A DNA stretch of 64,000 nt from Granulibacter bethesdensis (GTDB lineage Bacteria; Pseudomonadota; Alphaproteobacteria; Acetobacterales; Acetobacteraceae): NCBI RefSeq assembly GCF_001889525.1, contig NZ_CP018192.1, positions 62,001 through 126,000 on the forward strand, given 5' to 3'. The notes beneath the pieces were generated by a model. It was not told the origin of the DNA. It saw nothing but the letters and a program-made list of their open reading frames with translations, and did no database searches. Below are positions 17,563 to 26,169 of this stretch, piece after piece (the stretch's first letter is position 1; the number at the start of each line of letters is the position of its first letter). The position numbers and the translations under genes were made by a program.

Positions 17563-19608
17563 TTACAGATCCTTGCAGAGCCGAAGCGCGTCGTACATCG
17601 CTGCATGGATGTTGCGGCCAGCCACCGCGTCGCCGATGCGGAACAGGCTGAAATGTCCTGTTTGTGCTTCCGCTTGCGATGCGCCATTCAGCAAGGAGGG
17701 AAGGTCCGTCACGCCATGATTGCTGGACTGGTCTTTCAGCGCAAAATAGGTGTCCTCGACCGGTAGCGTGCCGAAATCGGCCACCACCTGATCGATCACG
17801 CGCTCTTCCTCGGCATCCGTCATCGTGTTGCGCAGCACCGCCACCAGACGGTTGCCCTCACGGTAGACTTCCATCAATTCCAGATTAGGCGAGAGGATGA
17901 CACCAAGCTTGTAAAGCTCCCGCAGATGCACGGGTTGATTGGTGGTGCCGACTTCCTGCGCAATCATCCGGTCATGCGTGACGAATTCCACCAGCGCGCC
18001 GCGCTGGGACATCACCTCGGCGACGGAGGCGGCATTGTGCTGACCCATTTCATCATACAGCAGGACACTCCCGGCGGGCTGGACCCGTCCGGTCAGAATG
18101 TCCCAGCTTGAAATGATATGTTCTGCCCCCGGAAGATGGCCGGGATTGGGCAGGCCGCCAGTTGCGATGATCACCGTATCCGGCTGCTCCGCCTGGACCA
18201 ACTCGGCGGTGGCTTCGGTGTTCAGGCGTAGATCGACGTTCAGGCGGCGGATCTGGCTCAGCAGCCAGCGCGGAATGCCGGACAGGGCTTCGCGCCATGT
18301 GCCTTTGGCGGCGATGTTGATCTGGCCGCCCACTTCGCCGGAGCGTTCGAACAGCACGACCTGATGACCACGCTCGGCACAGACCCGTGCGGCCTCCAGC
18401 CCACCGGGACCGGCGCCAACGACAACAATTTTCTTCTGCTGATCTGCTTTTGTGATGACATGCGGCATGATGGCTTCCCGCCCTGTCGCTGCATTCTGCA
18501 AACACAGCGCATCACCACCGACATAGATGCGGTCAATGCAATATCCCGCCCCGACGCATTGGCGAATGTCGTCTTCCCGGCCCTCACTGAGCTTGCGGAC
18601 CAGATGCGGATCGGCGATGTGCGCCCGTGTCATCGCCACCATATCCACATGCCCTTCGGCCACTGCACGGGCGGCGGTCGCCAGATCGGTCACGCGCTGG
18701 GCATGGAAAACGGGGATATCGACCTCCCGCTTGATCGCACTGGCCAGATGCAGGAACGGTGCGACCGGAAAGGCCATATTCGGCAGGCTGACCGCATGCG
18801 CCATGTCATCGCGTGCCTGACCGCCCAGAATGTTCAGGAAATCCACCAGCCCCTGCCGCGCATATTCGGAGGCAATGGCAACACAGTCTTCCTGAGACAG
18901 GCCTTGCGCATACAACTCGTCACCCGACATGCGCATGCCGATCAGCAGATCGTCTCCGGCGGCTTCCCGCATGGCCCGCAGCACTTCGATGCCGAAGCGC
19001 ATGCGGTTTTCCAGCGAGCCGCCGTAACGGTCGGTGCGCTTGTTGACATCCGGGCTCCAGAACTGGTCCAGCAGATGACCATGCGCCCCGGAAATCTCGA
19101 ACCCGTCCAGTCCGCCTTCCTTACAGCGACGCGCCGCCTGCGCGAAATTGGCGATGACGCGATCAATATCCTCCTGCTCCATTGCTTTGGGCAGAGAACG
19201 GCTGGCAGGTTCACGGCGGACGGAGGGTGCCATAACCGGCAACCACTGATCCGTATCCCATTTCGTGCGGCGGCCCATATGCGTCAGCTGGATCATCAGC
19301 TTTGCGCCATGGCGGTGAATCCGCTCCGAAAACTCCTGAAAATACGGAATGATGCTGTCATCCGTGACGGCAATCTGGTTCCACGGCGTCGCCGGGCTGT
19401 CCGCTGAGACGGAGGAGGAGCCGCCAAACATGGTCAAGCCGATTCCGCCTTTCGCCTTTTCCTCATGATAGAGCTGATAGCGTTCTTTAGGCTTGCCATC
19501 CTGGCCATAGCCGGGGGCGTGGCTGGTGCTCATCACGCGGTTGCGGAAGGTGACACCGCGAATGGTTAACGGTTTCAACAGGGCATCGGCATTGGCGATC
19601 ATCGGCAC
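17563..19608 (-). CDS. dgcA: Dimethylglycine demethylase subunit DgcA
   Basis: 681-aa oxidoreductase of the trimethylamine dehydrogenase/Old Yellow Enzyme type: an N-terminal FMN TIM barrel (SGAHGHLLDQFWSP around residue 175), a linker with the Fe-S cysteines, and a C-terminal FAD/NAD-type domain (VVVGAGPGGLEAARVCAERG near residue 398). It converts N,N-dimethylglycine to sarcosine. The cluster region is CVGAGYCIDRIYVGGDALC, which has Ala at the place of the second cysteine of trimethylamine dehydrogenase. ATG 19608 or 19602 may start it. The gene follows gbdR after 54 bases. Confidence 0.92.
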   Translation of the reverse strand: MPMIANADALLKPLTIRGVTFRNRVMSTSHAPGYGQDGKPKERYQLYHEEKAKGGIGLTMFGGSSSVSADSPATPWNQIAVTDDSIIPYFQEFSERIHRHGAKLMIQLTHMGRRTKWDTDQWLPVMAPSVRREPASRSLPKAMEQEDIDRVIANFAQAARRCKEGGLDGFEISGAHGHLLDQFWSPDVNKRTDRYGGSLENRMRFGIEVLRAMREAAGDDLLIGMRMSGDELYAQGLSQEDCVAIASEYARQGLVDFLNILGGQARDDMAHAVSLPNMAFPVAPFLHLASAIKREVDIPVFHAQRVTDLATAARAVAEGHVDMVAMTRAHIADPHLVRKLSEGREDDIRQCVGAGYCIDRIYVGGDALCLQNAATGREAIMPHVITKADQQKKIVVVGAGPGGLEAARVCAERGHQVVLFERSGEVGGQINIAAKGTWREALSGIPRWLLSQIRRLNVDLRLNTEATAELVQAEQPDTVIIATGGLPNPGHLPGAEHIISSWDILTGRVQPAGSVLLYDEMGQHNAASVAEVMSQRGALVEFVTHDRMIAQEVGTTNQPVHLRELYKLGVILSPNLELMEVYREGNRLVAVLRNTMTDAEEERVIDQVVADFGTLPVEDTYFALKDQSSNHGVTDLPSLLNGASQAEAQTGHFSLFRIGDAVAGRNIHAAMYDALRLCKDL

Positions 19609-19662
19609 ATTCCGGGGCAGGCGGGTGGGAGGAGGGAAGGCGTCGGCGGTAGCTCAGGCGCG

Positions 19663-20637
19663 TCAGGGTGTACTCACGCGCTCATGGCGCGGCGAATGCC
19701 CGTAACGCAGCCGGTAGGCGTTGCTGAAAGACGCGCCGGAGGCAAAGCCGCAGGCAACGCCGATTTCAGTGATGGGCATGGCAGTCTGGCGCAGCAGCAA
19801 CTGGGCGCGCTCCAGCCGGACGGAGGCGGCATAGACGGCGGGTGTCATCTTCAGATGCTGCTTGAACAACCGTTCCAGCTGGCGTGACGACAGCCCGGCC
19901 AGAGCCGCCGCATCGGCGACGGACAGGGGATCATCGGACGGGTTCTGCGCATTGGCTTCCAGCAGCGCCACGGCATGGGCCAGCCGGGGATGCCGGGCAG
20001 CGGTGCGGGGCAGGTGCTGCCTTTCCCCGCCCTGACGGGGCTTGATCAGGAACTGGCGCGCCACGGCATCCGCTGCGCGTGGACCGAGACGGGCGGCAAT
20101 CAGCGCCAGCATCATATCCAGCGGCGCAGTACCGCCGGTGCTGGTGAAGCGGTCGCGATCGATCACGAACAACTCATCCCGGAATACGATGTCGGGGAAT
20201 TCCTCGCGGATGGCGGCCAGATCTTCCCAGTGAATGGCGCAGGCATAGCCGGACAGCATCCCCGCCTCGGCCAGCACGAAACTGCCGGTGCACAGCGCAC
20301 CCAGTGCACCGCCGCGACGGATATGGCGTTGCAATGCGGGGAACAGGCGACGGGTAGTGGCGCGCCTGATATCAACGCCGCCACAAATCAGCAGCAGGTC
20401 GATCGGTGCAGCATCGGCCAGTCTGACCGTCGGTCCCAGCGACAGCCCATTGCTGGCCTGCGCCGGTTCGCCATCCGGCGTCAGCACCTGCCATGAATAG
20501 GCATCACTGCTGGTAACGCGATTGGCCATCCGGCACGCCTCAATGGCGGAACTCATCGCAATCATCGAGTAATTCGGCAGGGTCAGAAAACCGATTCTGC
20601 CGATCTCCGCAGGGAGGCGTGCAGGTGTGTCGATCAT
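19663..20637 (-). CDS. gbdR: GbdR-like AraC-family regulator (GATase1 + HTH)
   Basis: 324-aa regulator with an N-terminal DJ-1/PfpI domain (IGFLTLPNYSMIAMSSAIEA; elbow GALCTGSFVLAEAG) and two C-terminal AraC helix-turn-helices (SRQLERLFKQHLKMTPAVY, ITEIGVACGFASGASFSNAY). Its sensor domain includes FTSTGGTAPLDMM, matching the GbdR group, which senses betaine or dimethylglycine and activates gbc, dgc and sox genes. The ATG overlaps the gbcB stop by four bases, so the activator is made from the operon it is expected to control. The specific identity is inferred from family resemblance and position. Confidence 0.82.
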   Translation of the reverse strand: MIDTPARLPAEIGRIGFLTLPNYSMIAMSSAIEACRMANRVTSSDAYSWQVLTPDGEPAQASNGLSLGPTVRLADAAPIDLLLICGGVDIRRATTRRLFPALQRHIRRGGALGALCTGSFVLAEAGMLSGYACAIHWEDLAAIREEFPDIVFRDELFVIDRDRFTSTGGTAPLDMMLALIAARLGPRAADAVARQFLIKPRQGGERQHLPRTAARHPRLAHAVALLEANAQNPSDDPLSVADAAALAGLSSRQLERLFKQHLKMTPAVYAASVRLERAQLLLRQTAMPITEIGVACGFASGASFSNAYRLRYGHSPRHERVSTP

Positions 20638-21722
20638 CGCTCGACAACCAGATCCGTCAGTGGCCTGGAGCAGCAGGGCAGGAACATGCCCTGATCGACC
20701 TCTTTCTGTCGGATGCCGCCATTATGCTTCATCTCGACCCGGCCGGAGAGCAGTTTCGACTTGCACGTGCCGCACACACCTTTGGAGCAGGAGGCAGGCA
20801 GTTTCAGCCCGGCCCGGCGACCGGCCTGCAACACGGTGGTATCCGGATCGCAGTCGATCTGCCTGTCGCTTTTGCTGAAGGTGATGGAAAAACCACCCGA
20901 TGCGGCGACAGCCTCTGCTTCAGCGGCGGCTTCGGGTTCTTCCTGTGCCAGTATGCCGAAATCGAAACTTTCCTCATGGTGGCGACGCATGTCGAATCCG
21001 GCGTCGGCCAGGATCGTTTTTGCGGCTGCCATGAACGGTGCGGGACCGCAGACGAACACTTCGCGTTCCATAAAATCCGGAGCGATCCGTGCCAGTAGCG
21101 CGCTGTTCAGACGACCGCGATATCCGTTCCATACTTCAACGGCGGAATCCGTCTCGCACAGAAAGGCGACGCTGAATCCATGCCTTGTGCGCGCCATCAA
21201 GGACAGCTCGTCACGGAAGATGATGTCCGCCGGGCTGCGCGCGGCATGTACGAAAATCGTATCGGCCTCAGCTGCCAGATCGTATTGCGTGCGCGCCATG
21301 GCCATCAGTGGCGTGATGCCGCTGCCGCCGGACAGGAACAGATATTTCGGCGCGGGATGATGAGCGTTCGTGAAATCGCCCATTGGACCCACGGCACGAA
21401 TGCGCATGCCCGGTTTCAGGTTGTCATGCAGCCAGTTGGACACCGGCCCGTTCGGAACCCGCTTGACGGTGATGCTGAGCAGGTCCGGGCGTGTAGGGGC
21501 AGAGGAGATGGTGTAGCAGCGATTGATCTTCTGGCCGCCGATTTCGAGATCCAGCGTCACGAACTGTCCCGGCATATGCCGGAACAGACACGGATTGGCC
21601 GGCGAGAAGAAAAACGTCCGCACATCATGTGTTTCCTGCCGTACTGCGCGGCAGATCAGCACATCATCCGCATCGGCATTCCACTGCGTTGGCAGGGCGG
21701 AGAGGGGTGAGAAAGCGTTCAC
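20634..21722 (-). CDS. gbcB: Glycine betaine demethylase reductase subunit GbcB
   Basis: 362-aa flavin/iron-sulfur reductase: FAD-binding RCYTISSAP around residue 80, NAD(P) pocket LFLSGGSGITPLMAMA near residue 130, and a C-terminal plant-type 2Fe-2S domain (CSKGVCGTCKSKLLSGRVEM and a last cysteine in LPCCSRP). It would carry NADH electrons to the Rieske oxygenase GbcA. It overlaps gbcA and gbdR by ATGA on both sides, arguing for equal translation of the three. Confidence 0.92.
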   Translation of the reverse strand: MNAFSPLSALPTQWNADADDVLICRAVRQETHDVRTFFFSPANPCLFRHMPGQFVTLDLEIGGQKINRCYTISSAPTRPDLLSITVKRVPNGPVSNWLHDNLKPGMRIRAVGPMGDFTNAHHPAPKYLFLSGGSGITPLMAMARTQYDLAAEADTIFVHAARSPADIIFRDELSLMARTRHGFSVAFLCETDSAVEVWNGYRGRLNSALLARIAPDFMEREVFVCGPAPFMAAAKTILADAGFDMRRHHEESFDFGILAQEEPEAAAEAEAVAASGGFSITFSKSDRQIDCDPDTTVLQAGRRAGLKLPASCSKGVCGTCKSKLLSGRVEMKHNGGIRQKEVDQGMFLPCCSRPLTDLVVER

Positions 21723-22996
21723 TGTGCGCCATCCTGCTGCGCTGCCTTCATGCGGGAGATGTACCAGTTGCTGAATTTCTCAACCAGCATCTCGGTATAA
21801 GGGGAATATGGGCCGGGCTGATAGGCCGGGGTGCGCACACCTTGCTGGGTGATGCCGACGAGATCGCTATCCTGCTGATTGGTGGCTTCCCACACACTTT
21901 TCAGATGATCGAGGTCATAATCGATACCTTCGCGCGCATCCTTGTGCACCAGCCATTTGGTGCGTAGCAGAGCGGTTTCGGCATCAATCGGGAATACCGC
22001 GAAGGTTACGATGTGATCGCTCATGAAATGATGCCAGGAATTCGGCTGGGTCCAGAAAGACAGAGCGCCCAGCTTGCGTTCCGTCAATTCCCCCAGCAAT
22101 TTCGTGCAGGCGACCTTGGTGTCGGGGGTTTCGCTTTCGCCGGCACCGGAAATCGGCAGGCGCTGGGTGCGGAAACCGGTCACGCGGTCATCGAGATGGT
22201 CGATCTCGCGAGAGGGAAGGCCACGCGCTTCCCACTCGGCGGTGTTGTTGTTGACGAGGCAGTTATATTCCTCGGCGGCTTTCTGTCCGTCCTCATCCAG
22301 TGATTCCGGCGCAAAGCCGAACCCGAATTCGAAAATAGAGGCGGTCAATTCGGGATGGGAGCCGGCACAATGATAGCACTCGCGGTTGTTTTCCATCACC
22401 AGCTTCCAGTTGCCGCGTTCGATGATATCCATCTCGAACGCGATCTTGGTGTCGGGAATGGCGTGCGGGGTCAGATACGGTGTCATCTCCCGCGCCATAT
22501 CCTCGATATCGGCAGGTGGTTCATCGGCGAAACACAGGAAGATCAACCCTGCGACATTGCGCACATGAACCGGCTTCAGACCATGACAGGACGGATCGAA
22601 ATCCGCGCCCATATGATCGGCATGCAGCAGAGGGCCTTCGGTGGAGTAGGTCCACATATGATATGGGCAGACCAGATTACCGACGCTGCGTTTGCCTTCG
22701 GGGACAATGCGGGCACCGCGGTGGCGGCAGACATTGTGGAAAGCGCGAATTTCCATATCGTCGCCGCGCACGACAATGGCGCTGAAGCGACCGATCTGCA
22801 GGGCCATGACATCGCCCGGTTCGGCAATATCCGGCTCGACACCCACATAAATCCAGTGCTTGCCGAAAATCGTCTCGATATCGGCATCCAGAATGTCGGG
22901 TGAGGTATAGAAGGGGGCTTCCAGCGTATAGCCGGGCTTGCGCCGTGCCAGCAGGGAAGGGAGAGAATCCGGGGTAAAGCGGAGATCGTCGGGCAT
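21719..22996 (-). CDS. gbcA: Glycine betaine demethylase oxygenase subunit GbcA (Rieske)
   Basis: 425-aa ring-hydroxylating-type oxygenase that demethylates glycine betaine to dimethylglycine, releasing formaldehyde. The Rieske site is CRHRGARI then CPYHMWTY (residues about 90-115). The mononuclear iron region is visible as ENNRECYHCAGSHPE near residue 210, with His-Cys-His order of the family. The gene is first in its block, after a 196-bp gap from the upstream regulator gene, and is coupled to gbcB by a four-base overlap. Confidence 0.93.
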   Translation of the reverse strand: MPDDLRFTPDSLPSLLARRKPGYTLEAPFYTSPDILDADIETIFGKHWIYVGVEPDIAEPGDVMALQIGRFSAIVVRGDDMEIRAFHNVCRHRGARIVPEGKRSVGNLVCPYHMWTYSTEGPLLHADHMGADFDPSCHGLKPVHVRNVAGLIFLCFADEPPADIEDMAREMTPYLTPHAIPDTKIAFEMDIIERGNWKLVMENNRECYHCAGSHPELTASIFEFGFGFAPESLDEDGQKAAEEYNCLVNNNTAEWEARGLPSREIDHLDDRVTGFRTQRLPISGAGESETPDTKVACTKLLGELTERKLGALSFWTQPNSWHHFMSDHIVTFAVFPIDAETALLRTKWLVHKDAREGIDYDLDHLKSVWEATNQQDSDLVGITQQGVRTPAYQPGPYSPYTEMLVEKFSNWYISRMKAAQQDGAQ

Positions 22997-23192
22997 GGGA
23001 CGAACCTTGAGGGAGGTGGCGTTCAGTCCTACTTAAAAGCCGATTTTATTCCGAAATTCATCATAAACGACATTTTTTTTATCCATTCCGGTATCTATGC
23101 ATTTTGCGCAGAGGTCGGAAAGGATTGGAAGGAACAATGTGTTCTCCTGCTGCCGGTCAGGAGAGGCACTTTATGGAAAGCGACGGTTTTTC
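22997..23192 (-). promoter_or_regulatory. Probable promoter/operator region of gbcA-gbcB-gbdR
   Basis: 196 bp, AT-rich near 23030-23100 in an otherwise GC-rich block. On the minus strand the hexamer CGGAAT occurs twice, each followed within a few bases by an ATAAAA-like run (around 23070-23085 and 23045-23055). These may be activator half-sites or -10-like stretches; no defined motif can be assigned. Confidence 0.4.
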
Positions 23193-24218
23193 TTACAGGG
23201 AATCGGCGTAAATCCGGGAAGAAGTCAGGCTGTCCCGCTCCGGCAGCGGATCATTGGATTCCGCAGCGGGGGGCGCATTGCGCCGGGCTGTGCTGGGGGC
23301 CACGCCATGTGCCGCCTTGTACAGGCGGGAGAAATGGGCACAGTCCGAAAAACCGGCATCCAAAGCAATTTCCGTCACGCTACGCTGGGTATTGTCCAGC
23401 AGGAAACGGGCAAAGCGAAGCCGTAATGAGCGGTATACGGCGGCCGGTTTCTGTTGCATCGCAGCGGCAAACAACCGTTCCAGCTGTCGTGCCGACAGAT
23501 CCAGTCGTTCGGCAATGGCGCTGACCGGCAGAGGTTCCGCCATGTTCTGCTCCATGATCAGCAGGGCACGGCGCACGCGCGGATCAGTCACACCCGCGGC
23601 CAGCGGCGGGTGTGGCTGGGCGGCGGTTTCACCGCGCGCTTCATCCAGCAGCAGCACCTGACGGCTTTTCATGGCGGTGGAGCGGCCGAGATGTTTTTCG
23701 ACGATCCAGGTTGCCAGATCGGCCGCTCCACCGCCACCCGCACAGGTGATGCGGTCGCCATCGACCAGAAACAGCCGGTCGGCCAGCACGGCCTGCTCGG
23801 GAAATTCGTCGGTGAAATCCTGATGATGATACCAGCTGACGCAGGTCGTGCGGTCTTTCATCAATCCTGCCCGGCACAGCAGAAAGCTGCCGGTGCACAG
23901 ACCGACCAGCGTCGTGCCGGCCCTGGCGGCCGATTGAAGATAGGCAACCGTCTCCTGATCGAATGGACGCCCTGCATGCAGCAGGCCACCGACGACGACG
24001 ATATAGTCCAGTTGTTTAGGGTCGATGAAACCGGTGGTCGGGCCGATGGTGATGCCGCAGCTGGCCGCGATCGTACCTGGGCGGCTGCCCATGATGGACC
24101 ATTGGCAGCGGATCGGGCGGCTCATATCGCCTTCATCCGCCGCAAGGCGGAGGTGATCGACGAACAAGGAGAATGGCGCCAGCGTAAAGCTGTCCGCCAT
24201 GACAAAGCCGACCGTCAA
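23193..24218 (-). CDS. Second GlxA-type AraC-family regulator (GATase1 + HTH)
   Basis: About 341 aa. A DJ-1/PfpI-type sensor domain (VGFVMADSFTLAPFSLFVDH; nucleophile-elbow-like GLCTGSFLLCRAGL) is followed by two AraC helix-turn-helices (SARQLERLFAAAMQQKPAAV, VTEIALDAGFSDCAHFSRLY). Starts: TTG 24218 keeps the first beta strand, ATG 24200 loses part of it; neither has a strong Shine-Dalgarno. The open frame further up overlaps sdaA and is not expected to be coding. It begins about 20 bases after sdaA, so it belongs to the sox-sda transcript. A sarcosine-responsive role such as that of SouR is possible but only by analogy. Confidence 0.8.
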   Translation of the reverse strand: MTVGFVMADSFTLAPFSLFVDHLRLAADEGDMSRPIRCQWSIMGSRPGTIAASCGITIGPTTGFIDPKQLDYIVVVGGLLHAGRPFDQETVAYLQSAARAGTTLVGLCTGSFLLCRAGLMKDRTTCVSWYHHQDFTDEFPEQAVLADRLFLVDGDRITCAGGGGAADLATWIVEKHLGRSTAMKSRQVLLLDEARGETAAQPHPPLAAGVTDPRVRRALLIMEQNMAEPLPVSAIAERLDLSARQLERLFAAAMQQKPAAVYRSLRLRFARFLLDNTQRSVTEIALDAGFSDCAHFSRLYKAAHGVAPSTARRNAPPAAESNDPLPERDSLTSSRIYADSL

Positions 24219-24237
24219 CGCCCGGCGGCGTGGGGGA

Positions 24238-25602
24238 TCAGCACTCGGTGAAGTTAACCGCAAGGCCACCTTGGCTGGTCTCCTTGTATTTGCTTTGCAT
24301 GTCGGCGCCGGTCTGGCGCATCGTCGCAATAACGCGGTCGAGGGAGATATGGTGCGTCCCGTCACCGCGCATGGCCAGAGAGGCGGCGTTGATCGCCTTG
24401 ATTGCGCCGAAAGCATTCCGCTCGATACAGGGAATCTGCACAAGCCCCGCTACCGGGTCGCATGTCATGCCGAGATGATGTTCCATCCCGATCTCAGCGG
24501 CATTTTCGATGCGGGCATTATCGGCGCCCATCGCGGCTGCCAGCCCTGCGGCGGCCATGGAGCAGGCCACGCCGACTTCTCCCTGACAGCCGACTTCAGC
24601 GCCGGAGATGGAAGCGTTCATCTTGAACAGCGCACCGATGGCGCAAGCGGCCAGGATGAAATCCTGCATCCCCGCTTCCGATGAACCCGGCACCATATCA
24701 CGGTAATAACGCAGCACGGCTGGTACCACGCCCGCTGCGCCATTGGTCGGGGCGGTGACCACCCGCCCACCGGCCGCGTTTTCCTCATTCACCGCGATGG
24801 CGAACAGGCTGACGCGATCCATCGTATCGGTCGGCGGTCGGTCATTGCGGGCCTGTTCGGATTTCATTTTACGCAGCAGGGAAACGGCGCGGCGGCGGAC
24901 GTTCAACCCGCCCGGCAAAATGCCTTCGGTGCTCAGTCCGCGGTCAATGCAGCGCATCATCGTGTCGATGACGCGGGTGATATGAGCATCGACCTCTTCT
25001 TTCGGGCGCACGGCATATTCGTTGGTGCGCACGATCTCCGGAATACGCAGCCCGGTTTCTTCACCGATGCGGAGCAGATCGATACCGGAGCGGAATTCAT
25101 AGGGGGCGGAAGGTCCGTCAATGACCGCTGCCGGTGCAAAAGCCTCCCGCACCACAAAGCCGCCGCCGATTGAGCACCAGCGTTCATGGCACAGGGTCTC
25201 CCCTGCCGCATCATAGGCGGTGAAGGCAAGCGTGTTGGGGTGTTCGGGCGTTTCCGTGAGCATGTCGAAGATCACGTCACGCTCCGGCACCAGACAGATG
25301 GGATGCCGTCCGTCCAGCGACAACATCCGATGAGCCTCAATCCGGGCAATCAGGGCTTCGGCGGCATCGGGATCAATCGTATCGGGTTGTTCCCCCGCCA
25401 GACCAAGCAGCACGGCTTTTTCAGTGCCGTGGCCCTTTCCCGTCCATGCCAGCGACCCGAACAGATCGACGCGAACCCGCACCACCTGCTCCAGACGGTC
25501 TCCGAGCCCCAGAATGAAGGCATAGGCTGCCTTCATAGGCCCCACTGTATGGGAGGACGATGGGCCGATACCAACCTTGAACAGTTCGGAGACGCTGATC
25601 AT
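24238..25602 (-). CDS. sdaA: L-serine ammonia-lyase (4Fe-4S)
   Basis: Converts L-serine to pyruvate and ammonia. 454 aa, single-chain type with N-terminal [20 protein letters not shown] (beta region) and C-terminal catalytic region. The Fe-S cysteines are visible in [19 protein letters not shown] and VQIPCIERN. Together with sarcosine oxidase upstream it gives the exit route from betaine: glycine and a methylene-THF unit make serine via GlyA (not in the window), and SdaA makes pyruvate. It follows soxG after 18 bases. Confidence 0.95.
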   Translation of the reverse strand: MISVSELFKVGIGPSSSHTVGPMKAAYAFILGLGDRLEQVVRVRVDLFGSLAWTGKGHGTEKAVLLGLAGEQPDTIDPDAAEALIARIEAHRMLSLDGRHPICLVPERDVIFDMLTETPEHPNTLAFTAYDAAGETLCHERWCSIGGGFVVREAFAPAAVIDGPSAPYEFRSGIDLLRIGEETGLRIPEIVRTNEYAVRPKEEVDAHITRVIDTMMRCIDRGLSTEGILPGGLNVRRRAVSLLRKMKSEQARNDRPPTDTMDRVSLFAIAVNEENAAGGRVVTAPTNGAAGVVPAVLRYYRDMVPGSSEAGMQDFILAACAIGALFKMNASISGAEVGCQGEVGVACSMAAAGLAAAMGADNARIENAAEIGMEHHLGMTCDPVAGLVQIPCIERNAFGAIKAINAASLAMRGDGTHHISLDRVIATMRQTGADMQSKYKETSQGGLAVNFTEC

Positions 25603-25620
25603 GCTGATCTCTTTGGGTTG

Positions 25621-26169
25621 TCAGGCCGCCTCGCGGCGGGCTTTGTCAAGCAATTCCCATACATAAGGGGCGAAAGACCGCCAGACTTCCACATGAAACT
25701 GCGTGGATGAGAGACGCCAGAGCACGATGTCCGCCTTGTGGTAGAGAGTGCGCGTGCACATGCCGACCGGGAAAGCCGCCTCGGACAGATCAAGCGGGCA
25801 GCCGGTGTTCAGCGCGTCTACCGCCCGCGCCCCCTCGATCAGCAGGCCTATCTGCCGATGGGACACATCGACCAGCGCATGCGGCACATCCTTCAGCGCG
25901 GCTTCCAGGGCCGGGGCGAGATCATTGATTTCCGTGCTGAGGATCAGCGTTTCTTCCGGTCCCATCCATAAGGCGGCACGCTGCCCTTGTACGGCGGCGC
26001 GCAGCGCCGGCGGCAGGGCGAAGCCCAGTGCGCCATTGATGCAGGCGCGGTCAGTGTCACGCAGATGCAGGGTCAGGCGCCGCTGCGGGGGCGTCACGCT
26101 CAGCGCGGCAATATCGGGGCTGATGCCGGCCAGTGGCGTGTGGCGCTGGGGAAAGGTCACGTCAGCCAT
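25621..26169 (-). CDS. soxG: Sarcosine oxidase, gamma subunit
   Basis: 182 aa from ATG 26169 (MADVTFPQRHTPL), overlapping the end of soxA by 8 bases; the frame open upstream lies within soxA. Recognised from position in a soxBDAG order and from its similarity to the C-terminal GcvT-like fold, for example LWMGPEETLIL and FPVGMCTRTLYHKADIVLWR. SoxG is part of the heterotetramer that oxidises sarcosine; it carries no cofactor of its own. Length fits the family. Confidence 0.88.
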   Translation of the reverse strand: MADVTFPQRHTPLAGISPDIAALSVTPPQRRLTLHLRDTDRACINGALGFALPPALRAAVQGQRAALWMGPEETLILSTEINDLAPALEAALKDVPHALVDVSHRQIGLLIEGARAVDALNTGCPLDLSEAAFPVGMCTRTLYHKADIVLWRLSSTQFHVEVWRSFAPYVWELLDKARREAA

